From Croceicoccus ponticola (GTDB lineage: Bacteria > Pseudomonadota > Alphaproteobacteria > Sphingomonadales > Sphingomonadaceae), in assembly GCF_004004515.1 (NCBI RefSeq), contig NZ_RXOL01000001.1, positions 806,001 through 870,000 of the forward strand: a stretch of DNA of 64,000 nucleotides. The letters run 5' to 3'. The translations under genes and the position numbers were made by a program. The notes below the pieces were generated by a model. It saw nothing but the letters and a program-made list of their open reading frames with translations, did no database searches and was not told where the DNA came from. Positions 7,607 to 16,668 of the stretch are shown here, piece by piece. Every line of letters begins with the position of its first letter. The first letter of the stretch is position 1.

Positions 7607-10135
7607 TCAGTTCGCCACGGGCGGGCAGCTACGCGTCCCGTCCATCTCACTAACCTTTGCCGACAACAACGCCAGCGCCAACTTGTCGTTTGCCGCCAGC
7701 AACATCGGCGTCGCCAGCTGCGACACGTCCGCCCCGGCATCGGCAAAGCACGACAGCGGAATCGCCAGCGTGCTGACCTCGCCCATCGGCGATGCGGCGA
7801 GCAGCGCGCTGATATCCAGTTTGCGATCGCCCAAAGCCAGCGTCACCGGACCCGTACCCGGGTTGTCGATGCGCCATTCGATGGTCAGCGCCTGATCCGC
7901 CGCCAGTTGCGCGGCAAGGTTCGCGGCCGGACCTTCGATCACGGCATGGCCTACACCGGTCCATACCAGCGCCTTGGCATCTTCCTGTGCGCGCACGTCG
8001 ACCGAACGGACCGAAACCGAACCGCCCGCGCTTTGCGTCGGCGTGGAGCCGACTGTGCGTTTGCCGCCAGCATCCTCGACCGAAAGGGTCCACGGCGAAA
8101 GCGCGCGGCCCGCACCGAAGAACGTATCGACGTTCAGTGTCGCGGCGATATCCATGCCCGGATCTTCGGACAGCGTCGGCACACGGCCCGGTTTGGCATA
8201 TGTCAGACCATGGCCCAGCGGGAACAGCGGGTCGGCGACCGGCGCGCGGGCATCCTTGGGCCACGGGAACGACAGCTTGCCAGTGAAATTGCGCGCCGGC
8301 TTGCCATTGGCGCGCGCGACCAGCACGTCGGCCACGCCCGCCCCCTGCGAACCTGGCAACCACGCCGCGACAAAGGCGTCGGAGGCGTTGATTTCAGGGT
8401 TGGTGAACATCGGGCGGCCCGACAGAAACACCGAAACCACCGGCACGCCGCGCGCCTTCAGAGATTTCAGCAAGGCAAGATCGGTGGCATTCGAAGGCTG
8501 ATAGTCGAGCGTGGCGACATCGCCCTGATATTCGGCATAAGGCGTTTCGCCGAACACGACGATCGCGACATCGGGTCGTGCATCGAACGATCCATCGGCG
8601 GACAGCGTGGCGTTGCCGCCCGCTTCGCCAACGGCCTGAGCAATGCCGTCCCAGATGGTCTGGCCATTGGGGAAGTCGGCCTTGGTAACATCGGTCCCCT
8701 GCCAGCTGATGGTCCAGCCCCCAGACTGGATCGACATCGAATCGGCGGCCGCCCCCGCGACGAGAACTTTTGCGCCCGGCTTGATCGGCAGGACCGATCC
8801 TTCGTTCTTGAGCAGGACGAGCGATTTGGCCACCGCTTCGCGAGCGACGGCAAGGTGTTCGGGCGCACCGACGGCTGCGGCATTGCCGCGCTGCGGCGGA
8901 TTTGCGTTCATCAGGCCCAGCTTGAACTTCACGCGCAGGATGCGGCGCACCGCTTCGTTGATGTTGGCCTGCGGGATCTGCCCTGCCCGCGCCTGCGCGA
9001 GCGTGGTTTCATACAGCCCCTTCCAGCTGTCGGGTGCCATGTACATGTCTAGCCCGGCCATCAACGCGGCGGGGCAATCGGTGTTGGTGCAGCCGGCGAC
9101 TTGTCCTTGCGCGTTCCAGTCACCCACGGTGAAACCCTGAAAGCCCAGCGCGCCTTTCAATACGTCGGTCAAAAGCGTGGGGTTGCCGTGGTTCTTGACC
9201 CCGTTCCAGCTCGAGAAGCTGGCCATCACGGTCAGCGCCCCGGCGTTGATGGCGGTGAGGTAGCCCGCGCCGTGGATGTCGATCAGTTCGCGTTCGGAAA
9301 TCCGGGCATCGCCCTGATCGTCGCCGCCGAAGGTACCGCCATCGGCGATGAAGTGCTTGGCGGTCGCGGCGACACGGTCGGCCGGGACGGTCACGCCGGA
9401 CTCGAGCTTGCCCTGCAAGCCCAGCACCATCTCGCGGCCATAGCTGGCAACGAGTGCGGGATCTGACGAGTATCCCTCGTACGCGCGGCCCCAGCGGCCA
9501 TCCTGCGGCACGGCAAGCGTGGGCGCGAACGTCCATTCGATGCCGCTGCCCGCGATTTCGGATGCGGTGACTTCGGCGATGCGGCGGATCAACGCGGGAT
9601 CGTTAGCCGCGCCAAGGCCGACGTTGTGCGGAAATACCGTCGCGCCCGGAATGTTGTTGTGGCCGTGGACGGCATCGACGCCGAATATGATCGGGATCGC
9701 CACGCCCTTGGCGACAGGTTCGGACGACACAGCGCGATATTCGTCGACCAGACGCTTCCAGTCGCCAGCAGGCGCGCGTTCGTTGCCATAAGGACCGCTG
9801 TTGCCACCCGCCAGGATCGAACCGAGCGGATAAGTCCGCAAGTCTTCGGGCGTCATCGCGGAAATGTCGCCCTGAATAAGCTGACCGACCTTCTGTTCGA
9901 TGGTCATGCGGGCGAGCAGGACCGAAATGCGGTTTTCGGTCGCGGTATCGGTGATCGCCGCCGGGCTATGCGCGGACGGCCAGTTGGCGGCATCGGCGCG
10001 CGCGGCTTCGGGCACGTCTGGCCGGGCCATCGGCTGCGCCGCCAGCGGGGCCGCAATTGCGGTCGCCAGCGCGGCCACGGCCACCGTCAACATGTGCGGA
10101 GCGAACTTCCCCCCGATCCCCATCCCATATTCCAT
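7607..10135 (-). CDS. Glycoside hydrolase family 3 beta-glucosidase, exported
   Basis: An 842-residue enzyme of the ExoP-type GH3 group that would release glucose from the non-reducing end of beta-glucans or oligosaccharides. A signal peptide (MLTVAVAALA to AAPLAAQ) points to the periplasm or cell surface. The N-terminal (alpha/beta)8 domain includes KHFIADGG near residues 260-267 and the nucleophile Asp339 in GFTVGDWNA; a second alpha/beta domain follows, then a C-terminal beta-sandwich-like extension. In-frame ATGs at 10123 and 10093 are possible alternative starts; 10123 keeps a lysine before the hydrophobic core. A LacI-type site and a promoter lie just upstream. It is probably co-transcribed with the FucP-like permease. 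Confidence 0.92.
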   Translation of the reverse strand: MEYGMGIGGKFAPHMLTVAVAALATAIAAPLAAQPMARPDVPEAARADAANWPSAHSPAAITDTATENRISVLLARMTIEQKVGQLIQGDISAMTPEDLRTYPLGSILAGGNSGPYGNERAPAGDWKRLVDEYRAVSSEPVAKGVAIPIIFGVDAVHGHNNIPGATVFPHNVGLGAANDPALIRRIAEVTASEIAGSGIEWTFAPTLAVPQDGRWGRAYEGYSSDPALVASYGREMVLGLQGKLESGVTVPADRVAATAKHFIADGGTFGGDDQGDARISERELIDIHGAGYLTAINAGALTVMASFSSWNGVKNHGNPTLLTDVLKGALGFQGFTVGDWNAQGQVAGCTNTDCPAALMAGLDMYMAPDSWKGLYETTLAQARAGQIPQANINEAVRRILRVKFKLGLMNANPPQRGNAAAVGAPEHLAVAREAVAKSLVLLKNEGSVLPIKPGAKVLVAGAAADSMSIQSGGWTISWQGTDVTKADFPNGQTIWDGIAQAVGEAGGNATLSADGSFDARPDVAIVVFGETPYAEYQGDVATLDYQPSNATDLALLKSLKARGVPVVSVFLSGRPMFTNPEINASDAFVAAWLPGSQGAGVADVLVARANGKPARNFTGKLSFPWPKDARAPVADPLFPLGHGLTYAKPGRVPTLSEDPGMDIAATLNVDTFFGAGRALSPWTLSVEDAGGKRTVGSTPTQSAGGSVSVRSVDVRAQEDAKALVWTGVGHAVIEGPAANLAAQLAADQALTIEWRIDNPGTGPVTLALGDRKLDISALLAASPMGEVSTLAIPLSCFADAGADVSQLATPMLLAANDKLALALLSAKVSEMDGTRSCPPVAN

Positions 10136-10142
10136 TCTTGAT

Positions 10143-10156
10143 TGTGAACGTTATCA
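10143..10156. promoter_or_regulatory. LacI-family operator upstream of GH3 gene
   Basis: TGTGAACGTTATCA, reading TGATAACGTTCACA on the other strand, is a near-palindrome centred on the CG of AACGTT, the usual layout of LacI-family sites. It lies 8-21 bases before the annotated GH3 start, overlapping the expected transcription start of the promoter at 10163-10190. It shares the ten-base string TGTGAACGTT with the doubled site upstream of the TonB receptor at 21472. A LacI gene lies between the two targets, so repression by its product is the natural reading. Confidence 0.65.
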
Positions 10157-10162
10157 TTTAAT

Positions 10163-10190
10163 GAAATACACGTTCGTCAGGGGCAGTCAA
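10163..10190 (-). promoter_or_regulatory. Predicted sigma70-type promoter for GH3-permease unit
   Basis: On the minus strand TTGACT (10190-10185) is followed after 16 bases by TATTTC (10168-10163). Transcription would start near 10156, inside the LacI-type site, so a bound repressor would block it. The -10 element is imperfect and the call rests on spacing and position. Confidence 0.5.
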
Positions 10191-10227
10191 CCCCGGTCCT
10201 GCGCCAGCTTCGTCGCCGGCTTCGTCG

Positions 10228-11448
10228 TCAGTTGCGGCGGATCAGTGCGCGGCCAGTCGATGCCAGCAATCCGCACGCGACCAGCGCCAATGCGGCCAGC
10301 AGGGCCATCAGTCCGGAATAACCGAAGACCGGCACGATCGCGATCGTCAGCCACGGCATGACCAGCGACGGGACGGTATTCGTCAGGTTGAAAAAGCCCA
10401 GATCCCTGCCCCGGTGCCGCGCGCGTGGCAGGACGCGCAGGGTCTGGCTGGAATGAAGCGACAGGAATACCGTCGCCGCCAAACCGAACACGACATATCC
10501 CGCCAGCGCCAACGCAAGCCCTGATGCCACCCCCGACGCCAGCGCCATCGCGCTCAGCCCGATCGCCGCGATGAAGGCACAAATGGCGAGCGGCAGGATG
10601 GGTCTTCCCGCTCGATCGGCCCAGCGACCCGACAGCAGCGCCAGCGGCACTGCGGCGGCCAGCACAAAGCCGAAGATGCGGGCAACTTCGGCGTCGGTCA
10701 CGCCTTCGTCGATGGATCGGAACCAGTAGAGCAGATATGCGAACAGGGCCGCTTCGGCCACCTGCACCGCAAGACGGGCGGCCCACATGCGCTTCACCGG
10801 CTTGGCCGCGTCCACCGCCTCTGCCGGGCCGCCCAGATCGTCACGCAGCAATTCCGGAAACTGCGTGGGCGCGCCGAAGATCAGCACTGGCGCAACGCAG
10901 GTCAGCACGATGGCCGCGACGATCCACAATCGCTCGTCCGGCCCCGCAAGTCCCGGTATCGTGACGAACGCAGTGGTAATCGCGCCAGCCGCCGGAGCAA
11001 ACGCCATCAGGCCGCCCAGCAGCCCCTTTTGCCCGTCAGGGACATAATCCCCCGCCCATGCGGCCAGCGGCGCCATCATCATGTTGAGTGCCAGTTGCCA
11101 GCCAAGGATGATGGCGAGAAGCTCGACCAGCCCCTGTGCCGCCGGCACCATCAGCAGCAACGCGACATTGCCGACCAGACCGATCGCGATCCATACGCGC
11201 CGGTGGCCGGTCCAATCGCTCAACCAACCAAAACCGATATTGGCGATACTGGCCGCTATGGCGCCGCCGAACGTGAGGAAACCGAGCATGCGGACGTCGC
11301 CGGTTCCGGCCAGTTCGGTCACGCGAACCGGCAGCAGGACTGTCAGGAACGGCACATAGGCAATCGCGCTCCCGGCCCAGGCAAGCGCATAGAGCAGCAG
11401 GAAGCGCCACGATTGCCGTGCATCCCCTTGCGCTGTCGCATCGCTCAC
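10228..11448 (-). CDS. MFS transporter of the carbohydrate locus
   Basis: A 406-residue inner-membrane MFS protein with about twelve hydrophobic segments and a motif-A-like loop (GFGWLSDWTGHRR near residues 72-84). It starts with GTG at 11448; the sequence GTGA makes a four-base overlap with the stop of the upstream LacI gene, so the two are translationally coupled. It resembles the sugar or oligosaccharide MFS carriers found in TonB-linked carbohydrate loci. It is the last gene of the long unit that begins at the TonB receptor and probably carries an oligosaccharide, whereas the FucP-like permease downstream would carry the monosaccharide. The substrate is inferred only from context. Confidence 0.85.
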   Translation of the reverse strand: MSDATAQGDARQSWRFLLLYALAWAGSAIAYVPFLTVLLPVRVTELAGTGDVRMLGFLTFGGAIAASIANIGFGWLSDWTGHRRVWIAIGLVGNVALLLMVPAAQGLVELLAIILGWQLALNMMMAPLAAWAGDYVPDGQKGLLGGLMAFAPAAGAITTAFVTIPGLAGPDERLWIVAAIVLTCVAPVLIFGAPTQFPELLRDDLGGPAEAVDAAKPVKRMWAARLAVQVAEAALFAYLLYWFRSIDEGVTDAEVARIFGFVLAAAVPLALLSGRWADRAGRPILPLAICAFIAAIGLSAMALASGVASGLALALAGYVVFGLAATVFLSLHSSQTLRVLPRARHRGRDLGFFNLTNTVPSLVMPWLTIAIVPVFGYSGLMALLAALALVACGLLASTGRALIRRN

Positions 11449-12494
11449 GGCGGTGGCGCGGTCGATTCACGCTCGACCAGTCCGGCGGGGACGACCACCG
11501 GGCCATCGGGCCATTCGTTGTCGCGCTGTGCGGCGATCAGAAGTTCGACGGCCTTTGCCGTGACGTCGGCAATCGGTTGGTCCACCGCCGTCAGCTGGGG
11601 GTGGGTCAGCCGCACGATCGGCGTGTTGTCGAAGCTGATGACAGAGAGGTCGGCCGGAACGGCAAGACCCTTGTCACGCGCGATTTCAAGCGTCGCGAGC
11701 GCCATCTGGTCATTGCTGGCGATGATCGCGGTGGCGCGGGGCGTGCGCGACAGCAAGGCTTCGGCGGCGATTTTGCCCGATTCGAAGCTGAAGTCGCCCT
11801 CTTCGAACAATCCTTCGGTGGCAAGGCCATGGCGGGCCATCGCCTCGCGCCATCCTTCGGTGCGCCAGCCGCTGACCGAATATTCGTCCGGCCCCGATAT
11901 GAACCCGATGCGCTTATGGCCCTTCGCCACGAGATGGTCGGTCGCCATGGCCGCCGCGCCCGCGTCGTTCATGTTGAGCGCGATGCCGTCGCCCGGAACA
12001 CCAGGGCTGATCCGCGCGAACGGGATGTCCTGCCGCGCCAGATACCCGGTGATAAGCGCATTGTCGCTGTGCGGCGGGGTCAGGATAACGCCGTCGGGTT
12101 GCAAGGCAGCAACCGCAGCGGTCAGTTCGCGTTCGATATGATCCGAATGCGTGTCGACCAGTTCGAAGATCAGACGATAGCCATGCTCTGCGCATTTCAG
12201 CATTCCGCCCAGCAACATCTGGTCGACCCAGTCCGCGCCCTGACGGTTGCGCCAGTCGGATATCGTACGATCACGATCGTTGAGCGCGAGGATCAGGTAC
12301 GATCGCGAACCGCTCATCCGCTGGGCGGCGATGGACGGGACATAGCCCAGCTTGTCGATCGAAGCCTGGACCTTGGCCTGCATTTCGGGCCGCACGTTCG
12401 GCTCGTTGTTTATGACGCGGCTCACCGTCTGGAGCGATACGCCCGCATCGGCTGCCACATGCTTGATCGTTACGGCCTGCCGCCGGCGTGCCAT
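11445..12494 (-). CDS. LacI family transcriptional regulator
   Basis: A 349-residue repressor. The N-terminal helix-turn-helix reads VTIKHVAADAGVSLQTVSRV (residues 8-27), with the following NNEPNVRPEM hinge region, and the C-terminal part is a periplasmic-binding-protein-like sugar sensor. It lies inside the carbohydrate unit, 17 bases after the GH16 gene and overlapping the MFS start by GTGA. Sites sharing TGTGAACGTT precede both the TonB receptor and the GH3 gene, and a weaker AACGTT palindrome lies just before its own start, so it is the likely regulator of the whole locus. The inducer is probably a glucan-derived sugar. Confidence 0.94.
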   Translation of the reverse strand: MARRRQAVTIKHVAADAGVSLQTVSRVINNEPNVRPEMQAKVQASIDKLGYVPSIAAQRMSGSRSYLILALNDRDRTISDWRNRQGADWVDQMLLGGMLKCAEHGYRLIFELVDTHSDHIERELTAAVAALQPDGVILTPPHSDNALITGYLARQDIPFARISPGVPGDGIALNMNDAGAAAMATDHLVAKGHKRIGFISGPDEYSVSGWRTEGWREAMARHGLATEGLFEEGDFSFESGKIAAEALLSRTPRATAIIASNDQMALATLEIARDKGLAVPADLSVISFDNTPIVRLTHPQLTAVDQPIADVTAKAVELLIAAQRDNEWPDGPVVVPAGLVERESTAPPP

Positions 12495-12510
12495 GCGCCA
12501 ATACCCCCCG

Positions 12511-12522
12511 GTTAACGTTCGC
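12511..12522. promoter_or_regulatory. Possible LacI autoregulatory site
   Basis: GTTAACGTTCGC carries the same AACGTT core as the sites at 10143 and 21533. It lies 17 bases upstream of the lacI-type start, but overlaps the stop codon region of the GH16 gene, so part of the match is constrained by coding. It is offered as a weak candidate only. Confidence 0.25.
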
Positions 12523-13438
12523 AGGCCGCCGCGGTAGCGGGGTCGGCCTCACATTGCCAGACGCGAACCCAATCGATCCGCATCCGCTTGGGAAATTCGG
12601 TGTCGTCCACGCCGCCCGTACCGCGTCCTTCGGGAAGCCCGCCGCCGATGGCGAGGTTGAGGATCAAGTGGAACGGATGGTCGAACGGGGCGAACGGATC
12701 GTCGGGCCGTGCGCCGGTGAACCATTCGTCGGCGGTGCGGGTGGCAAAGACTTTGCCGTCGACGGTCCAGACCATACGGTCCTGCCGCCAGTCGACAGCA
12801 TATGTGTGAAAGCCCGACAGGACAGGCGGATAGGGCATTTCCTCACCCTTGTGCCTGTTGTCCGGCCGGGCGTTCCCGAAATGAAGCGTGCCCAGGATCG
12901 TGCTTTCGATGCCATCGGGGCACGCCGTGCACGCAACGCCCAGATTGACCGCCTCGAGCACGTCGATTTCGCCCGAAAGCGGCCAGGCGCCATAGGTGTT
13001 GCGTTCGGGGAGCATCCAGATCGCGGGCCAGGTACCCTGCCCCTGCGGCAATTCGGCGCGCACTTCGATCCGCGCGTATTTCCACGCCGCCTTGCCCCGG
13101 CTGACCAGCCGGGCCGAAGTGAACGGCTTCGTTGCAGTGTCGCCTGCGTTGGCGGCTGTGCGCTGATCTTCGGGCAAAGCCGGACCGGTCAGCGTTTCGC
13201 GGTGCGCTTCGATGACGAGCTTGCTGTCTTCGACCCGAGCGTTCTTCTGACGGTCTGTATAGCACTGGCGTTCGTTGTTGCCGCCGCCCCAGCAGTCGAC
13301 ATCGAAGCCCCATTTCGCCCCATCGATCCCTTCACCGTCGAATTCGTCGGACCAGACGAGCGACCATGCTGGGTCAGGTTCGGGCACGGTGGCGCAGGCG
13401 GAGAGGGCCAGAACGAGGCCCGACAATAGAAATCGCAT
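12512..13438 (-). CDS. Glycoside hydrolase family 16 lipoprotein (laminarinase-like)
   Basis: A 308-residue lipoprotein likely to cut beta-1,3- or mixed-linkage glucan internally. The signal ends in the lipobox LSAC with Cys15. The GH16 catalytic signature E-I-D-V-L-E is at residues 157-162 (Glu157 nucleophile, Asp159, Glu162 acid/base), preceded by the substrate-cleft stretch GTWPAIWMLP. The start at 13438 was chosen because the lipoprotein signal begins there and TGATG overlaps the halogenase stop; the open frame extends upstream but that part is antisense-like. It is probably anchored at the cell surface or in the periplasm, feeding fragments to the TonB receptor or the GH3 enzyme. Laminarin is the most likely substrate, but kappa-carrageenan- or agar-type GH16 activities are not excluded. 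Confidence 0.9.
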   Translation of the reverse strand: MRFLLSGLVLALSACATVPEPDPAWSLVWSDEFDGEGIDGAKWGFDVDCWGGGNNERQCYTDRQKNARVEDSKLVIEAHRETLTGPALPEDQRTAANAGDTATKPFTSARLVSRGKAAWKYARIEVRAELPQGQGTWPAIWMLPERNTYGAWPLSGEIDVLEAVNLGVACTACPDGIESTILGTLHFGNARPDNRHKGEEMPYPPVLSGFHTYAVDWRQDRMVWTVDGKVFATRTADEWFTGARPDDPFAPFDHPFHLILNLAIGGGLPEGRGTGGVDDTEFPKRMRIDWVRVWQCEADPATAAACER

Positions 13439-14943
13439 CAAGCCGCTTCCACCGCCTGCGCGCCGCAATAACGGGTCACGTAATCGCCATGCGATGGCAG
13501 CGTCGCCACCGTCTTGGCGATGTTGTCGCGCAACGAACGCAGCAAGTGGTCGAGTTCCGCGTCGGAAAGCTTGCCCGCAATGGGATGATGGCTTTGCGGC
13601 ATGATGCCCTGACCCATCATCACCTGTATCCACGAATTTTCCGCGAACAGTTCCTCGCTGCTACGGAACACGCGCCCGGTTTCGCGGAACAGCTCGATCT
13701 TGTGATCCAGACTGTCGGGAATTTCCATCGCCGCGCAATGGCGCCAAAACGGAGAATCGCGCCGATCGGTGGCCTTGTAATGCAGGATCAGGAAGTCGCG
13801 GATCTGGTCCATGTCCAGCAACTGCTGATGGTTGAATTCGTCGACGTCGCGCTGCGACACGCGCCCTGCGGGCAACATCCGCGCAATGCGCAGCACGGCC
13901 CGCTGGATAAGATGGATCGAGGTCGATTCCAGCGGCTCCATGAACCCCGACGACAGGCCGACCGCGACGCAGTTGCGATGCCATTGCTTGCGCCGCGCGC
14001 CGGTGGTGAACCGCAGGCGGTTGGGCTTTGTCGTCGCCTCGCCCTCGATATTGCCGAGCAGGCGTTCTTCGGCCGCGTCATGATCGAGATAGCGGCTGCA
14101 ATAAACGATGCCGTTGCCGACCCGGTGCTGCAGCGGAATGCGCCATTGCCAGCCTGCGTCGTGCGCCATCGCGCGGGTATAGGGCACGGGCGGGCGCACG
14201 CTGCTGGTCTGCACCGCGATGGCGCTGTCGCATGGCAGGTAATGGGTCCAGTCGTCGTACCCGATGTGCAGCGCCTGCCCCATCAACAGCGCGCGAAATC
14301 CGGTGCAATCGACGAACAGGTCCCCTTCGATCCGCGTGCCGTTTTCCAGCGTGATGGCCGCGATGTCGCCGCTTTCGCCGTCAAGGTTCACGTCCGCGAT
14401 CTTCCCCTCGATCCGCGTCGTGCCTTCCCCTTCGGCAATGCCGCGAAGGAAGCGAGCGAATGCCGTCGCGTCGAGCTGGAATGCATAGTTCATGCGGTTG
14501 TCGGGCAGGTGCGCGAACTTCCCTTCGCGCGCGGCGATCAGTTCGATGCAGTAATCGTCATAGGGGGCGTCGTGGCCGCGTTCCTTCCCCTCCATCCAGA
14601 AATGCTGGAATCCCGCGGCCCAGTGATCCTGACCCGCAGCGCCGAAGGAATGGAAATAGCTTTCGCCCGGCACGCGCCAGTTGTCGAACTGGATACCCAG
14701 CTTGAACGTCGCGTGGGTGGCGCGCATGAAATCGGCCTCTGCGATTTTCAGCAGGCGCAGGTAATTCACCAGCGGCGGGATCGTGCTTTCGCCCACGCCC
14801 ACGGTGCCGATCATGTCGCTTTCCACCAGCGTTACCGATGCCGTGCGGCCCAATGTGCGCGACAGGGCTGCGGCAGTCATCCATCCGGCGGTGCCGCCCC
14901 CTGCGACAACGATGCGCAGCGGCTTGGCGGGGTCGTTCTTCAT
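13438..14943 (-). CDS. Tryptophan-halogenase-like flavoprotein (copy A)
   Basis: A 501-residue protein of the flavin-dependent tryptophan halogenase family (PF04820). The FAD site GGGTAGW is at the N terminus. A lysine in ATFKLGIQF corresponds by position to the catalytic lysine of characterised halogenases, the GWQWRIP stretch matches the WxWxIP signature, and EPLEST carries the conserved glutamate and serine near the FAD. No biosynthetic cluster and no dedicated flavin reductase are nearby. It overlaps the cupin gene upstream (ATGA) and the GH16 gene downstream (TGATG). Members of this family recur beside TonB receptors and SapC genes in carbohydrate loci, where their reaction is not established. 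True halogenation of a free substrate is therefore uncertain. Confidence 0.85.
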   Translation of the reverse strand: MKNDPAKPLRIVVAGGGTAGWMTAAALSRTLGRTASVTLVESDMIGTVGVGESTIPPLVNYLRLLKIAEADFMRATHATFKLGIQFDNWRVPGESYFHSFGAAGQDHWAAGFQHFWMEGKERGHDAPYDDYCIELIAAREGKFAHLPDNRMNYAFQLDATAFARFLRGIAEGEGTTRIEGKIADVNLDGESGDIAAITLENGTRIEGDLFVDCTGFRALLMGQALHIGYDDWTHYLPCDSAIAVQTSSVRPPVPYTRAMAHDAGWQWRIPLQHRVGNGIVYCSRYLDHDAAEERLLGNIEGEATTKPNRLRFTTGARRKQWHRNCVAVGLSSGFMEPLESTSIHLIQRAVLRIARMLPAGRVSQRDVDEFNHQQLLDMDQIRDFLILHYKATDRRDSPFWRHCAAMEIPDSLDHKIELFRETGRVFRSSEELFAENSWIQVMMGQGIMPQSHHPIAGKLSDAELDHLLRSLRDNIAKTVATLPSHGDYVTRYCGAQAVEAA

Positions 14944-15959
14944 CGGCTGAGGGTCCTCAACAGGAAGGCGCGCAGGCGTCCGGCGGTTTCCGCGGTCAGC
15001 GGAGCGAGCACGGAGCGGGCCTTTTCGGGGATATGGGCGGTGACGCTTTCGTCAGCGTCGAAAACGTAATGGTCGAACAGGTCGCGCCAGATCTTCCGGT
15101 CCTTTGCCGGAAGATCGCGGATCGTCATCATCGCGTGGTTCAGCGCATCCTGCGGCTGGCCAAGAAAGCGCGGCGTGTCGCGCCACCAGTAATTCACCAG
15201 AACGTTGAACGGAGCCAGCCCCTGCACATGGTGCCACCACATCGACGGGATGAACAGCGCGTCACCCGGTTCCAGTTCGGCCACTTGCGCATGGTCCATC
15301 GCGTCGCGAAAACGCGGGTGGGCGGCGAAATCCGGGTTTTCGAAATCGACCATCGAAATGGCGCGGCCCGCCGGCGTATTGTCGACCGGGCCTAAGTAGA
15401 GATTGCGAAACTGTTCCGGCGGCAACAGCGTGAACCGGCGGCGGCCCGCGGCGCAACATGCCAGGTTGTCGGGAAAATCGTTGTGCGCGGCGATCCGCGT
15501 CTTCGTGCCGATCCAGATTGAGGCGAGCGCGTCGCGGCTGCCAAGATCGATGTGGTTGGCATCGTGAAGCCCGCGAAAGTGTTCGTGCACGTCGATGGAG
15601 GCGAGGTAGATCGCCGGGCTCTGCTCCTGTCGTTCGCCTTCGTCGATCTTGGCGAAAATGGTCGGCAATGTGCCCTTCGACGTGCGGAAATTCATCTGCA
15701 TCGCATCGTCATAGAACATCCGCCCTTCGGTTTCGGGCGCAGCGACGGAGACGACGAAGAGGCGTTCTACGGCATGTTGCAACAGGTACTGCCGCGCCTC
15801 TGCCGCAGAGCGCAGCCCGGCCTGCACCAGCGGCCAGTCGCGCGCCAGTCCGCGCAAGACAAAAGGCCGATCCGCCCCGCGCAGCATCGCGTCGAGCGCG
15901 GCGGCATCGGCCACCTCGCGCTCTTCGACATACGGCAGGGCGGACAGCACGTCAGCCAT
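14940..15959 (-). CDS. Cupin_8 / JmjC-like protein
   Basis: A 339-residue cytoplasmic protein with a JmjC-like double-stranded beta-helix. The metal-binding triad is visible as H159-x-D161 in AAHNDFPDNL and a distal histidine in WWHHVQGL (residues 243-244), as in Fe(II)/2-oxoglutarate-dependent hydroxylases. It overlaps the SapC gene by eight bases and the copy A halogenase by ATGA, so its expression is locked to both. Cupin_8 proteins accompany halogenase-like and SapC genes at TonB-linked carbohydrate loci. Its substrate is unknown: a protein side chain, for example on the receptor, or a small molecule are both possible. Confidence 0.85.
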   Translation of the reverse strand: MADVLSALPYVEEREVADAAALDAMLRGADRPFVLRGLARDWPLVQAGLRSAAEARQYLLQHAVERLFVVSVAAPETEGRMFYDDAMQMNFRTSKGTLPTIFAKIDEGERQEQSPAIYLASIDVHEHFRGLHDANHIDLGSRDALASIWIGTKTRIAAHNDFPDNLACCAAGRRRFTLLPPEQFRNLYLGPVDNTPAGRAISMVDFENPDFAAHPRFRDAMDHAQVAELEPGDALFIPSMWWHHVQGLAPFNVLVNYWWRDTPRFLGQPQDALNHAMMTIRDLPAKDRKIWRDLFDHYVFDADESVTAHIPEKARSVLAPLTAETAGRLRAFLLRTLSR

Positions 15960-16668
15960 GGGCTTCGCGGCGGTTCTTGCGAGCCACCAATTCGGTGATG
16001 TGCGACAATGACGCGAGCGCCATGAAGATCGGCATCAGGTATCCGGCCTCGTGCAATTCGCCCAGCGTCGCCGCGTCCAGCGCGCGCAGGCGTTCTTCGT
16101 CGATGATGTGAAAGCCGACAAGGCTGCGTTTCGCGCCATCGTCCAGTTCGATCTCGAGCGTCAGCGGTTCGAGCAGCTCATGCTGGCGCAGCGCGGCAAA
16201 GAAAGCTTCGGACGCGCGATAGCCCGCATCGAGGAGGCCGAGCCTGCTGGCGATATCCTCAAGATAAGGCGTCGCCTGGCCGCCTTCGTCGAACAGGCGC
16301 ACGCCGTTCGCATCGCCGGTGCGGGCGTGGTCCATGTCGATATGCACTTGCCCCGGCCCGTCGCCGTCGGCGCTGCGGCCGATCAGGAACGGTTGGATCG
16401 ACAGCGCCAGCGGACGATAGAGCGCGTCCCACTTGCCGCCTTCAAGAAAAAGGTTCTCCCCATTCTCGAACCCGAACAGCGCGATCGCGTTGAATGCGCC
16501 GTTGGCCTGGTTCTTGTGGAACAGGATGGGGAAATGCGCCTGGACCTGCCGGAATTCGGCAGGCACGGTGACGCAGGACATGATCGCATCGCCCAGATCG
16601 GCATTGGGCTCGATCCGCACGCGCAGATCGCGGTGGGTGTTGTTGTCGAGAACGGCGTGCTGGCTCAT
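15952..16668 (-). CDS. SapC family protein
   Basis: A 238-residue protein matching the SapC family, named after a Campylobacter S-layer protein gene but of unknown biochemical role. The stretch [18 protein letters not shown] near residues 35-52, followed by [14 protein letters not shown], is the recognisable family core. There is no signal peptide or membrane segment. It overlaps halogenase copy B by ATGA and the cupin gene by eight bases. SapC genes commonly sit with TonB receptors, halogenase-like genes and glycosidases in Caulobacter, Xanthomonas and sphingomonads. No function should be assigned beyond membership of that module. Confidence 0.85.
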   Translation of the reverse strand: MSQHAVLDNNTHRDLRVRIEPNADLGDAIMSCVTVPAEFRQVQAHFPILFHKNQANGAFNAIALFGFENGENLFLEGGKWDALYRPLALSIQPFLIGRSADGDGPGQVHIDMDHARTGDANGVRLFDEGGQATPYLEDIASRLGLLDAGYRASEAFFAALRQHELLEPLTLEIELDDGAKRSLVGFHIIDEERLRALDAATLGELHEAGYLMPIFMALASLSHITELVARKNRREAHG